Below are positions 6,575 to 12,990 of a stretch of 12,990 nt of DNA, piece after piece (within the stretch, counting starts at the first letter, position 1; every line of letters begins with the position of its first letter). Position numbers and translations under genes: made by a program. The stretch comes from UBA6901 sp964355495 (GTDB taxonomy: Bacteria > Pseudomonadota > Gammaproteobacteria > Acidiferrobacterales > UBA6901): NCBI GenBank assembly GCA_964355495.1, contig CAYHES010000065.1, positions 1-12,990 of the forward strand, given 5' to 3'. Below the pieces are notes generated by a model, which did no database searches, had not been told where the DNA came from, and saw only the letters and a program-made list of their open reading frames with translations.

Positions 6575-6748
6575 TTACTGAGAAGAACGGTAAATAGTGC
6601 GCACCCCGACATGTCTTGGGTCCCTTCTCCCTGCGGGAGAAGGACAGGATGAGGGCCGTTTTTTTGCGCTGCATGGCCCTCACCCCGGCCCTCTCCCGCA
6701 GGGAGAGGGAGAAAAACGACACGCACTATTTAGCGACCGGATCAGTAA
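6575..6748. mobile_element. 174-bp MITE-like palindromic element with TA target duplication
   Basis: The ends TTACTGA (6575-6581) and TCAGTAA (6742-6748) are inverted and flanked on both sides by TA (6573-6574 and 6749-6750). The terminal 27 bases of each side match at 20 positions, including TAAATAGTGCG. Inner arms (6621-6657 and 6675-6710) pair almost fully (about 32 of 36, one gap) around a 17-base centre (6658-6674), and each arm contains its own hairpin of the CTCCC-TGC-GGGAG type (6623-6643, 6689-6709). It encodes no protein. The TA duplication fits IS630/Tc1-mariner-type transposition in trans. It lies between chpA and the CheW genes and may influence transcript stability or read-through; the T7 at 6659-6665 is only a weak terminator signal. 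A second end of the same family is at 1-16. Confidence 0.85.
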
Positions 6749-6756
6749 TATGACAG

Positions 6757-6811
6757 GACGAACACAGTAGGGCTTCATTATCATTGCAAGACGAACGAAG
6801 GTGGGCTGCAT
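6757..6811. repeat. Imperfect direct repeat between the MITE and chpA
   Basis: Bases 6757-6778 and 6790-6811 match at 17 of 22 positions, both starting with GACGAAC and ending with GGGCT(T/G)CAT, 33 bases apart. The pair fills most of the 74-base gap between the MITE and the chpA stop. No gene is visible; origin and role are unknown. Confidence 0.55.
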
Positions 6812-6822
6812 GATGGCGCCGG

Positions 6823-9800
6823 TCAGAAGGCCAGATGCGCCGGCAGCAGGGAGTTGATCCGGGCGAACAGTTCTTCTTCCTGATACGGCTTGGTCATGTA
6901 CTCATTCACGCCGAGCGCGAACGCCTTGTCGCGGTGTTTCTCGCCGGCGCGCGAGGTGATCATGATGATCGGCACCTGTTTGAGGCGCGAGTCGGAACGC
7001 ACGCGCGACGTCAACTCGTAGCCGTCCATGCGCGGCATCTCGATGTCCACCAGCATCACGTCCGGCACCTGGTCGCGCAACTGTTCGACCGCGTCCACCC
7101 CGTCCTTGGCCAGCAGCACGTCGATACCGCGCTTCTGCAAATGACGCTGCGTCACCTTGCGCACGGTGATGGAATCGTCCACCACCATGACGATCGCGTT
7201 GCGGCGCGCGGGTGCCTCGATCTCGAAAGCCGCGCCGGCTTCCGCAACCTCGTGAACCGCGGTGGCGACCACTTCCTCGCCCTGCAGGTCGCGCACCACG
7301 TGCATGCCTTCTTCGGTCAGCCACAGTCCGGGCACGTCCAGAATCAGCACCACGCTGCCGTCGCCGAGTATGGTCGCGCCGCCGAGCCCTTCGATACCGG
7401 CCAGTTGCGCGCCCAACGGCTTGATCACGACTTCGCGCGTGCCGGCGAGGCCGTCCACCTGAATGGCAACCTGGCGTCCGCCGCTGCGTCCCAGCAACAC
7501 CGGCACCTTGCGGCCGGCGGGTGGCTGCGGCGGAATGCCGAGTCGCACCGCGAGGTGCATGAACGGGTAGACCTGGTCTTGCCAGTTGAGCAGCGGTCGG
7601 CGGCCCATCTGGATGCTGTTGAGCTGTTCGACCGGCACTTCGAGGATGTTCACCACCGACGACAGCGGAATGGCGAACAACTGTTCGCTGACGCGCACCA
7701 TGAGCGCCTGGCTGATGGACAGCGTCAGCGGCAGGCGGATGATGAAGGTGGTGCCGACGCCGCGGCGCGTATCCACGGTGATCGACCCGCCGAGCTGCTT
7801 CACTTCGTTGTGCACCACGTCCATGCCGACGCCGCGGCCGGACAACTGCGTGACGGTGGTGGCGGTCGAGAACCCGGCGACCAGGATGAACTGGATGAGC
7901 TCGTCGTCCGACAGGTTGGTGCTGGAAGTCATCAGGCCGCGCTCGATGGCCTTGCGGCGGATCGCGGCGATATCGAGGCCGGCGCCGTCATCCGCGAAAC
8001 GGATCACGATTTCACTGCCCTCGTGGCTGGCCTGGACGCGGATGTGGCCGGTCACCGGCTTGCCCGCGTGTTTGCGCTCGGCCTCGGACTCGAGGCCATG
8101 GTCGAGCGCATTGCGAATCATGTGTTCGAACGGTCCGATCATGCGATCCAGCACGGTGCGATCCACTTCCACCTCGGCGCCGACCAACTCCAGTTCGACG
8201 CGCTTGCCGAGTTCGCGCGCCGTCTGGCGCACGATGTGCCGCAGGCGCGCGCCCTGCGTCGCAAAACTGATCATGCGCGTGCGCATCAGACCTTCCTGCA
8301 GTTCGGTATTGATGCGTGCCTGCTGGATCAGCACCGTCTCCGCCTGGCTGGCGTAGTTCTCGAGATTGGAACGGATGGTGAACAGATCGTGCAGACTCTC
8401 GGCCAGGCTGCGCGACAGTGTCTGCAGGCTCGAAAAGCGGTCGAGTTCGAGCGGATCGAAATCCTCGCCCAGATGCGAGGCGACTTCCTGGGCGCGCGCC
8501 AGAATCTGCGATTCGGACTGGATTTCAAGCTCGCGAATCTGATCGCGGAAACGTGTCGTGTTGCGATTGAGCTCGGCGAGGTTTTCGCGCAGGCCGAAGA
8601 TCTGCTGCTCCATGCGCGAGCGCGAGATGCTGACCTCACCGGCGTAATTCACCAGTTCGTTCAGCAGCGCGGTACGCACGCGGATCTGGCCGCGCCGGTC
8701 GGTGCCGGCGCCTTCCGCCGTGTCCTCCCCATCCGCGCGCCGGCCGATGTCCAGATCGTGCACTGCGTTCTCGGCCGTGGCCGGGGCATCGCTTACCGTC
8801 GGCGCGAATGCCGGCGCGGCGGCAATCGCCGCGCGCGCCGCGGGCGCCGGTGCCTGCCCGAGTCGCGCCAGTACCTTGGCGCTGGTCGTTGCGAAGACCG
8901 AGACCGGCCTGTCGTTCTGCATCTGGCCGATCATGGTAACGAGGGCATCGTGCACCTCGTCCAGAAGGTCCATGAGTTCGCTGTCGGCATCGACGCGGCC
9001 GTTCTCGGCTTCACCGAGCAGACTCTCGGTGTGATGCCCGAGATTGCCCATGGTCATGGCGCCGGCCATGCGCGCACCGCCTTTGAGGGTATGCAACTGG
9101 CGCTTGAGCTCCGCCACCGAGGCCTTGTCGGCGCGGTTGCTGCGCCACTTGGTCAGCGATTCCTCGATCGCCGCCATGATGTCCGTGGCTTCCTCGAGGA
9201 AAATCTCGAGCAGCTCCGGATCGAGAATTTCCTCGATGGTTTCATTTGCGTTCGCCACCGCTACCGGTGCGGATACCGGCGCCGGCTTCGGCGTCGCGCT
9301 CAGCGGGGCACGAGGGGCTGCCGTTGCAGCGGCCGCCTCCGTACCCGCCGGATGTGGCTGAAGTTCGCGCGCGCCCTGCGCGACGCTGGCAAATTCGCCC
9401 AGCAGACCGGGTGCGCGGGTCTCGCCGCGGCTCAGGGTGTCGATCAGGAGTTCAACGGCGCCGACCAGCCGATCGAACAAGGCGGACACCGGCTCATCGA
9501 GCGGGTGTTGATGCGCCTGATAGCCATGCAGCAGTTTCTCGACTTCGGCGCTGGCCTCGGCCATGGGCTTGAGGCCCACCGCGCGCGCGCTGCCTTGCAG
9601 GGTGTGTGCCGCGCGCACCAGGCCCTCCGACACCTGACAGCCGATTTCGCTGGCGCGACACTTTTCGATCTCGCTGCGCACGTTCCCGGTGTGTCCACGG
9701 GTCTCGCTGCTGAAAATCTGCAACAGCGTGGCATCGAGCTGCGGCAGTTCCTCGGCCACCTCCACGGATACCGCGCTCGGTGCCGCGACCGGCACTGGTG

Positions 9801-12363
9801 CTTCGACCGGCGCGCGTGGCGGCGCGGAAGCGGTCAGCCCCGCGGCATCAACCGGACGGTTATCGGCGAGCGCATCGGCCATGGCGCGCAATAGCGCGAC
9901 ATCGGCATCGGGCGCCGGGCCGCCTTCGAGCTGCACCACCATTTCCGGCAGCACGTCGCGCACCCGGTACAGAAGGTCGAACATCGCCTCGCTGGGCGCG
10001 ACCTTGCCTTCGCGCACCTTGTTCAACATGTTTTCCATCGACCAGCCGAACTCCGCGATCTCGGAGGCCCCGACCATGCGGCCGCTGCCCTTGAGCGTGT
10101 GGAACGCGCGTCGCAGGTCGAGCAGCGCGTCGCGGCTGGACACATCGGCATGCCAATCCGGCAACATCTTGTTGATGAGCGCGATCATCTCGCGCGCATC
10201 CTCGATAAATATCTGGATGATGTCGTCGTCGCCTTCCACTTCGATGGCGGCATTCCGGGCCGGTGCGGCGGGCGCGGTGGCCACCACCGCATCGGCCTTG
10301 TCTTTCGACGATGCGCGCGGCGGAGCCTTGGCAAGCTCCTGCGGACGCAATTGGGAGCGTGCGAGCGCGGCCAGCGCATCGTATGACTGGCGCAACGTGG
10401 CCTCGACCTCGTCCGGCACCTCGCCGCTGTCCACCATGTCGAGCAGGCTGATCATCTGTTCGCAGAGTTTGCCCAGACGCGCCTGCTGCTGGGAACCGGC
10501 CAGCCAGGCGATGTCGCGCAGGTTCTGCTGCATGCCGGAGAGCGCCGCGCGATCGGCGTGATCGGCGGACCACGCGGTGAGGTTCGTTTCAATGCCGTTG
10601 AGCAACGCCTCGGGGTTGCCGCTGTCCGGACGCTTGCCGGTAAGCGCCGCCGCGAGGTCGTTGTGCGCGCTGACGAGCAGCGCTTCGAGGTTCGGGCGGT
10701 CGCGCTCCAGTCCCTCGATGTACGCGCCGACGGTGCCGACCGCGACCGCCAGCGCATCGAGGATGGCGTTATCCGCCGCCATGCGGCCGTCGCGCATGTT
10801 CTGTACGTGCCGGTTGGCGCTGACCACCAGATCGGCGGCGCGATCCTGGCCGAGAATCTGTAAGGCACCCTGGATCTGGTTCAGGGACAGCGGCACCGCG
10901 TCGAGCAGCCCGGTTTGCTCCGGTGCCGCGGCGAACGTCTCGAGCGCTTCTTCGATCTTGCCGAGGTTGGTGCGAATCTCGCCGCCCACGGCGGCCACGA
11001 GCTGCTTGAATTCGGAATCGCTGAGCGAGGTGTCGGAGATCTCGATGCCCGCCACGCCCCCGCCCGGCTCGCCGGCGCGCAACCGACGCAGGCCGGCGAT
11101 CGTCTCGTCCACGTGCTTCTTCCAGGAAAGGCCCGGGGTCTTGATGTCACGCGTGCTGTTTTCGAGCAGCAGCAGCGCGCCGGCCATGGGCAGCGACAGC
11201 GACTCGCTGCGTTCCAGCTCGCCGCGCTGCAGCTGCTGACAAAGTCCGGCGATCTCGTCGACCAGCGCCTTCAACACCTCGACATTGAGCATCTCGAGCG
11301 TGGCGGACATCCGGTGCAGCAGGGTAATCAGCGGCTCCAGGGTCGTGGCGTCGCCATTCTCGAAATAGGTGGACAGGAGATCCTGGGATTGTTCGATTTC
11401 CCTGTTGAGCGCCTCGGCCACCGACTGCATGGCCTCGGGTGTCGGCACACCGAAATCTTCCTCGCCCACCGGCAGCAAGGCATCGAGCGCAAAGGCGCGG
11501 CGCACCTCGGCGGCATGACGCGTGGCGGAGTGCGCCTGACCCACCTCGAAGAGCATCGACTTGACCAGCGCCTCGGAGGTGTTGCGCAACAGGCTGCGAT
11601 CACTGCCGATGGCGATCTTCTTGAGCTGTTGCTCGAGTCGCGCCAATAGCCGCTTGCGATCGTTGTTGATGGCCACGGCACCGGACGCCAGCGCGTCGAG
11701 GTAGCCGCGCGACACCCAGAACAACTGTTCAATGAGAGACTGCGGCGCCTGTTGCTGCAAACGCTCGATCAACGAAGACAGCTCATCCAGGTGCCGGCGG
11801 TTGCCGGTGTCGCGCAACCAGTTGAGCAGGATCGCCTGGAAAGCCGGTCGCAGCGAACGGGTCGCCACCGCGTAATCGCCTTCGGTAAGCTTGGCCGCAG
11901 CATTCTCCATCTGCGGTGCACGCACATCGAGATCTGGCTGAAAGAGGTCGAGCTGGTTGAGCGGTTCGGCGCCGCGCAGGGCGCGCAGCTCGTTGAGCAA
12001 CGGCAGGAAACGCAACGGTGCATCCGGCTGGCCGAATTGCAGGCGCGCCAGGTAGTCCGGCAGCGTGAGAATGCCGCGGATCAGGCTCTCGATCACGGGT
12101 GCGTCGGGCGCGACCTTGCCGCTCAGTACCGACTCGGCCAGTGCCTCGGTTTCACGCGCCAGCAGCGCGGCGCCATCCAGTTCGACCATTTGCAGGGTGC
12201 CAAGCACCTGGTGCAGATAGGTCGCGCAGAAACGCAGCTTGCTCTCGTCGGCGGTGTTCTCGGTGTACGTCTCGAGGGCGAGACGCGCCTGCTTGAGGGT
12301 CTCGTCGATCTCGGCTTTGACCCAACCGAGAGTGCTCGGATCGACTTTGCTGAGCGTGCTCAT
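6823..12363 (-). CDS. chpA: ChpA-type hybrid histidine kinase/response regulator of the Pil-Chp system
   Basis: 1846 residues. The first ~690 residues are helical modules resembling worn HPt domains, with LHQVLGTLQM (H51), LHRMSATLEM (H350) and LNQIQGALQI (Asn495 where His would be). Three canonical HPt domains follow: HTLKGSGRMVGA (H755), HTLQGSARAVGL (H920) and HTLKGGARMAGA (H1091), joined by Ala/Pro-rich linkers. Next come the CheA dimerisation helices (~1225-1375), the ATPase with N box HMIRNALDHG (N1418), DDGAGLD (1458-1464) and GRGVGMD (1509-1515), a CheW-like domain (~1550-1685), and a CheY receiver (~1723-1846) with DD1729-1730, phospho-acceptor D1773, T1803 and K1825. All catalytic positions look intact. 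The family autophosphorylates under PilJ control, relays phosphate to PilG/PilH-type regulators and governs type IV pilus motility and cAMP. It is shorter than the P. aeruginosa protein (~2470 residues). ATG 12363 is the first start in frame; it lacks a clear ribosome site. Confidence 0.95.
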   Translation of the reverse strand: MSTLSKVDPSTLGWVKAEIDETLKQARLALETYTENTADESKLRFCATYLHQVLGTLQMVELDGAALLARETEALAESVLSGKVAPDAPVIESLIRGILTLPDYLARLQFGQPDAPLRFLPLLNELRALRGAEPLNQLDLFQPDLDVRAPQMENAAAKLTEGDYAVATRSLRPAFQAILLNWLRDTGNRRHLDELSSLIERLQQQAPQSLIEQLFWVSRGYLDALASGAVAINNDRKRLLARLEQQLKKIAIGSDRSLLRNTSEALVKSMLFEVGQAHSATRHAAEVRRAFALDALLPVGEEDFGVPTPEAMQSVAEALNREIEQSQDLLSTYFENGDATTLEPLITLLHRMSATLEMLNVEVLKALVDEIAGLCQQLQRGELERSESLSLPMAGALLLLENSTRDIKTPGLSWKKHVDETIAGLRRLRAGEPGGGVAGIEISDTSLSDSEFKQLVAAVGGEIRTNLGKIEEALETFAAAPEQTGLLDAVPLSLNQIQGALQILGQDRAADLVVSANRHVQNMRDGRMAADNAILDALAVAVGTVGAYIEGLERDRPNLEALLVSAHNDLAAALTGKRPDSGNPEALLNGIETNLTAWSADHADRAALSGMQQNLRDIAWLAGSQQQARLGKLCEQMISLLDMVDSGEVPDEVEATLRQSYDALAALARSQLRPQELAKAPPRASSKDKADAVVATAPAAPARNAAIEVEGDDDIIQIFIEDAREMIALINKMLPDWHADVSSRDALLDLRRAFHTLKGSGRMVGASEIAEFGWSMENMLNKVREGKVAPSEAMFDLLYRVRDVLPEMVVQLEGGPAPDADVALLRAMADALADNRPVDAAGLTASAPPRAPVEAPVPVAAPSAVSVEVAEELPQLDATLLQIFSSETRGHTGNVRSEIEKCRASEIGCQVSEGLVRAAHTLQGSARAVGLKPMAEASAEVEKLLHGYQAHQHPLDEPVSALFDRLVGAVELLIDTLSRGETRAPGLLGEFASVAQGARELQPHPAGTEAAAATAAPRAPLSATPKPAPVSAPVAVANANETIEEILDPELLEIFLEEATDIMAAIEESLTKWRSNRADKASVAELKRQLHTLKGGARMAGAMTMGNLGHHTESLLGEAENGRVDADSELMDLLDEVHDALVTMIGQMQNDRPVSVFATTSAKVLARLGQAPAPAARAAIAAAPAFAPTVSDAPATAENAVHDLDIGRRADGEDTAEGAGTDRRGQIRVRTALLNELVNYAGEVSISRSRMEQQIFGLRENLAELNRNTTRFRDQIRELEIQSESQILARAQEVASHLGEDFDPLELDRFSSLQTLSRSLAESLHDLFTIRSNLENYASQAETVLIQQARINTELQEGLMRTRMISFATQGARLRHIVRQTARELGKRVELELVGAEVEVDRTVLDRMIGPFEHMIRNALDHGLESEAERKHAGKPVTGHIRVQASHEGSEIVIRFADDGAGLDIAAIRRKAIERGLMTSSTNLSDDELIQFILVAGFSTATTVTQLSGRGVGMDVVHNEVKQLGGSITVDTRRGVGTTFIIRLPLTLSISQALMVRVSEQLFAIPLSSVVNILEVPVEQLNSIQMGRRPLLNWQDQVYPFMHLAVRLGIPPQPPAGRKVPVLLGRSGGRQVAIQVDGLAGTREVVIKPLGAQLAGIEGLGGATILGDGSVVLILDVPGLWLTEEGMHVVRDLQGEEVVATAVHEVAEAGAAFEIEAPARRNAIVMVVDDSITVRKVTQRHLQKRGIDVLLAKDGVDAVEQLRDQVPDVMLVDIEMPRMDGYELTSRVRSDSRLKQVPIIMITSRAGEKHRDKAFALGVNEYMTKPYQEEELFARINSLLPAHLAF

Positions 12364-12403
12364 GCGTTATCTGGCGCGGGTGGCGCGTTCCGGTTCATAC
12401 CGC

Positions 12404-12422
12404 GGGCGCGCCACGCGCGCCC
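12404..12422. other. Perfect intercistronic hairpin between pilJ and chpA
   Basis: GGGCGCGC (12404-12411) and GCGCGCCC (12415-12422) pair over 8 bp with a CAC loop. It begins 9 bases past the pilJ stop in a 67-base gap. It has no T-run on the minus strand, so rather than fully ending transcription it may protect the pilJ 3' end or reduce read-through into chpA. Confidence 0.55.
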
Positions 12423-12430
12423 TGTCTGAC

Positions 12431-12990
12431 TCAGGCCGCCGGCAACTTGAAGCCGGCCACCGAGGCCTGCAACTCGCGCGCGAGTTCCGAGAGCTTGCCG
12501 ATCGACTCCGCCGTCTGGCGTGTACCGGTGGAGGTCAGCGTGGTCGCTTCCTGAATCTGGCCCATGTTCTGAGATACCGTCGTGGCATTTTCCGATTGTT
12601 CGTGGGCAACGTGCGCGATGTTCACAATCAGCTCCGAGAGTTGCTCAGACACCGACTCGATCTCACCGAGCGCCTGACCGGCGGCGTCCGCGAGGCGCGT
12701 GCCCTCTACCACGCCCTTGGTGGTTTGTTCCATCGCCGAAACCGCTTCATTGGTATCGGCCTGAATGGTTTTCACCAGGTCGGCGATCTGCTTGGTCGCC
12801 GCACCGGAACGTTCCGCGAGGCGCTGCACTTCGTCTGCCACCACCGCAAAGCCGCGACCCGCTTCGCCGGCCATGGCCGCCTGGATGGCAGCGTTCAATG
12901 ACAGAATATTGGTCTGCTCGGCAATGTCGTTAATCAGTTCCACGATTTCACCGATCTGCTGCGAGGATTCGCCAAGACGCTTGATGCGTT
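12431..12990 (-). CDS. pilJ: Type IV pilus chemoreceptor PilJ, 3' end only
   Basis: About 185 C-terminal residues are visible; the reading frame stays open past the window edge, so the sensor part and membrane segments are not seen. The piece is the cytoplasmic signalling domain of a methyl-accepting chemotaxis protein, with the hairpin tip in ELINDIAEQTNILSLNAAIQ and the very conserved GEAGRGFAVVADEVQRLAERS, then the descending helix with ATKQIADLVKTIQADTNEAV. The tail SIGKLSELARELQASVAGFKLP is typical of PilJ rather than flagellar receptors. The tip contacts CheW adaptors and the kinase. An apparent GTG start at 12943 lies inside the conserved tip and is not a real start. It is co-oriented with and 67 bases from chpA, in the pilJ-chpA order of Pil-Chp loci; pilG, pilH and pilI would be expected further right. 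Confidence 0.92.
   Translation of the reverse strand, partial: RIKRLGESSQQIGEIVELINDIAEQTNILSLNAAIQAAMAGEAGRGFAVVADEVQRLAERSGAATKQIADLVKTIQADTNEAVSAMEQTTKGVVEGTRLADAAGQALGEIESVSEQLSELIVNIAHVAHEQSENATTVSQNMGQIQEATTLTSTGTRQTAESIGKLSELARELQASVAGFKLPAA

Noticed and set aside
6653..6665. Intrinsic terminator made by the MITE arm and T7
   Set aside because: The T-run lies in the loop between the long arms rather than after a closed stem on the strand of the chemosensory genes, so a standard terminator is not supported.
6621..6710. Repeats of CTCCCTGCGGGAG type as a possible CRISPR or tandem array
   Set aside because: There are only two copies in inverted, not direct, order around a 17-base centre; they are arms of the palindromic element.
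6835..9894. A 1019-codon open frame on the plus strand opposite chpA
   Set aside because: The translation is His/Arg/Gln-rich with no domain, and it lies fully antisense to intact catalytic domains of ChpA; long antisense frames are usual in GC-rich genes.
12431..12943. A separate 170-residue protein starting with GTG at 12943
   Set aside because: The frame continues upstream through more conserved receptor sequence (RIKRLGESSQQIGEIV) to the window edge; it is the end of pilJ.

Overview
The window is GC-rich bacterial DNA, densely coding and without rRNA, tRNA, phage or plasmid genes. Its right half is a Pil-Chp type chemosensory locus (pilJ end, a 1846-residue ChpA-type hybrid kinase, two CheW-like proteins), the system that controls type IV pilus twitching. 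With bioA, a Calx-beta subtilase carrying a CFI-box C-terminus and a PhnD-like binding protein, this points to a free-living, type IV-piliated gammaproteobacterium. The genus cannot be read from the sequence.

Layout, left to right. 1-16: last bases of a small inverted-repeat element whose full copy lies at 6575-6748. 42-893 (+): periplasmic PhnD-like substrate-binding protein, followed by a strong hairpin between convergent genes. 3859-942 (-): a two-gene unit, first a 137-residue lipoprotein that is essentially only a subtilase propeptide domain, then a secreted S8 subtilase with its own propeptide, two near-identical Calx-beta repeats, a Gly7 linker and a CFI-box C-terminal domain. 3860-4056: AT-rich divergent promoter region. 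4057-5400 (+): bioA (biotin synthesis). 5401-5640: convergent non-coding gap with a hairpin and two copies of a short GTAGGGTGCGC repeat.

12990-5641 (-): chemosensory locus. In transcription order it runs pilJ (3' end, cut by the window edge), a 67-bp gap with a perfect GC hairpin, chpA, a 280-bp gap holding a 174-bp MITE-like element with terminal inverted repeats flanked by TA, a divergent CheW-like gene starting at TTG, and a ChpC-like CheW gene overlapping it by ATGA. No CheB (ChpB) or CheR (PilK) gene lies between chpA and the CheW pair. In the family model, PilJ senses, CheW-type adaptors couple it to ChpA, and ChpA autophosphorylates on its HPt histidines and passes phosphate to PilG/PilH-type regulators; those genes would lie beyond the right edge.

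The most noteworthy item is the lipid-anchored stand-alone propeptide next to a subtilase that already has a propeptide: a candidate private inhibitor, chaperone or immunity-like partner. The MITE copies, each ending about 25-32 bases before a start codon, and the divergent tandem CheW pair come next.
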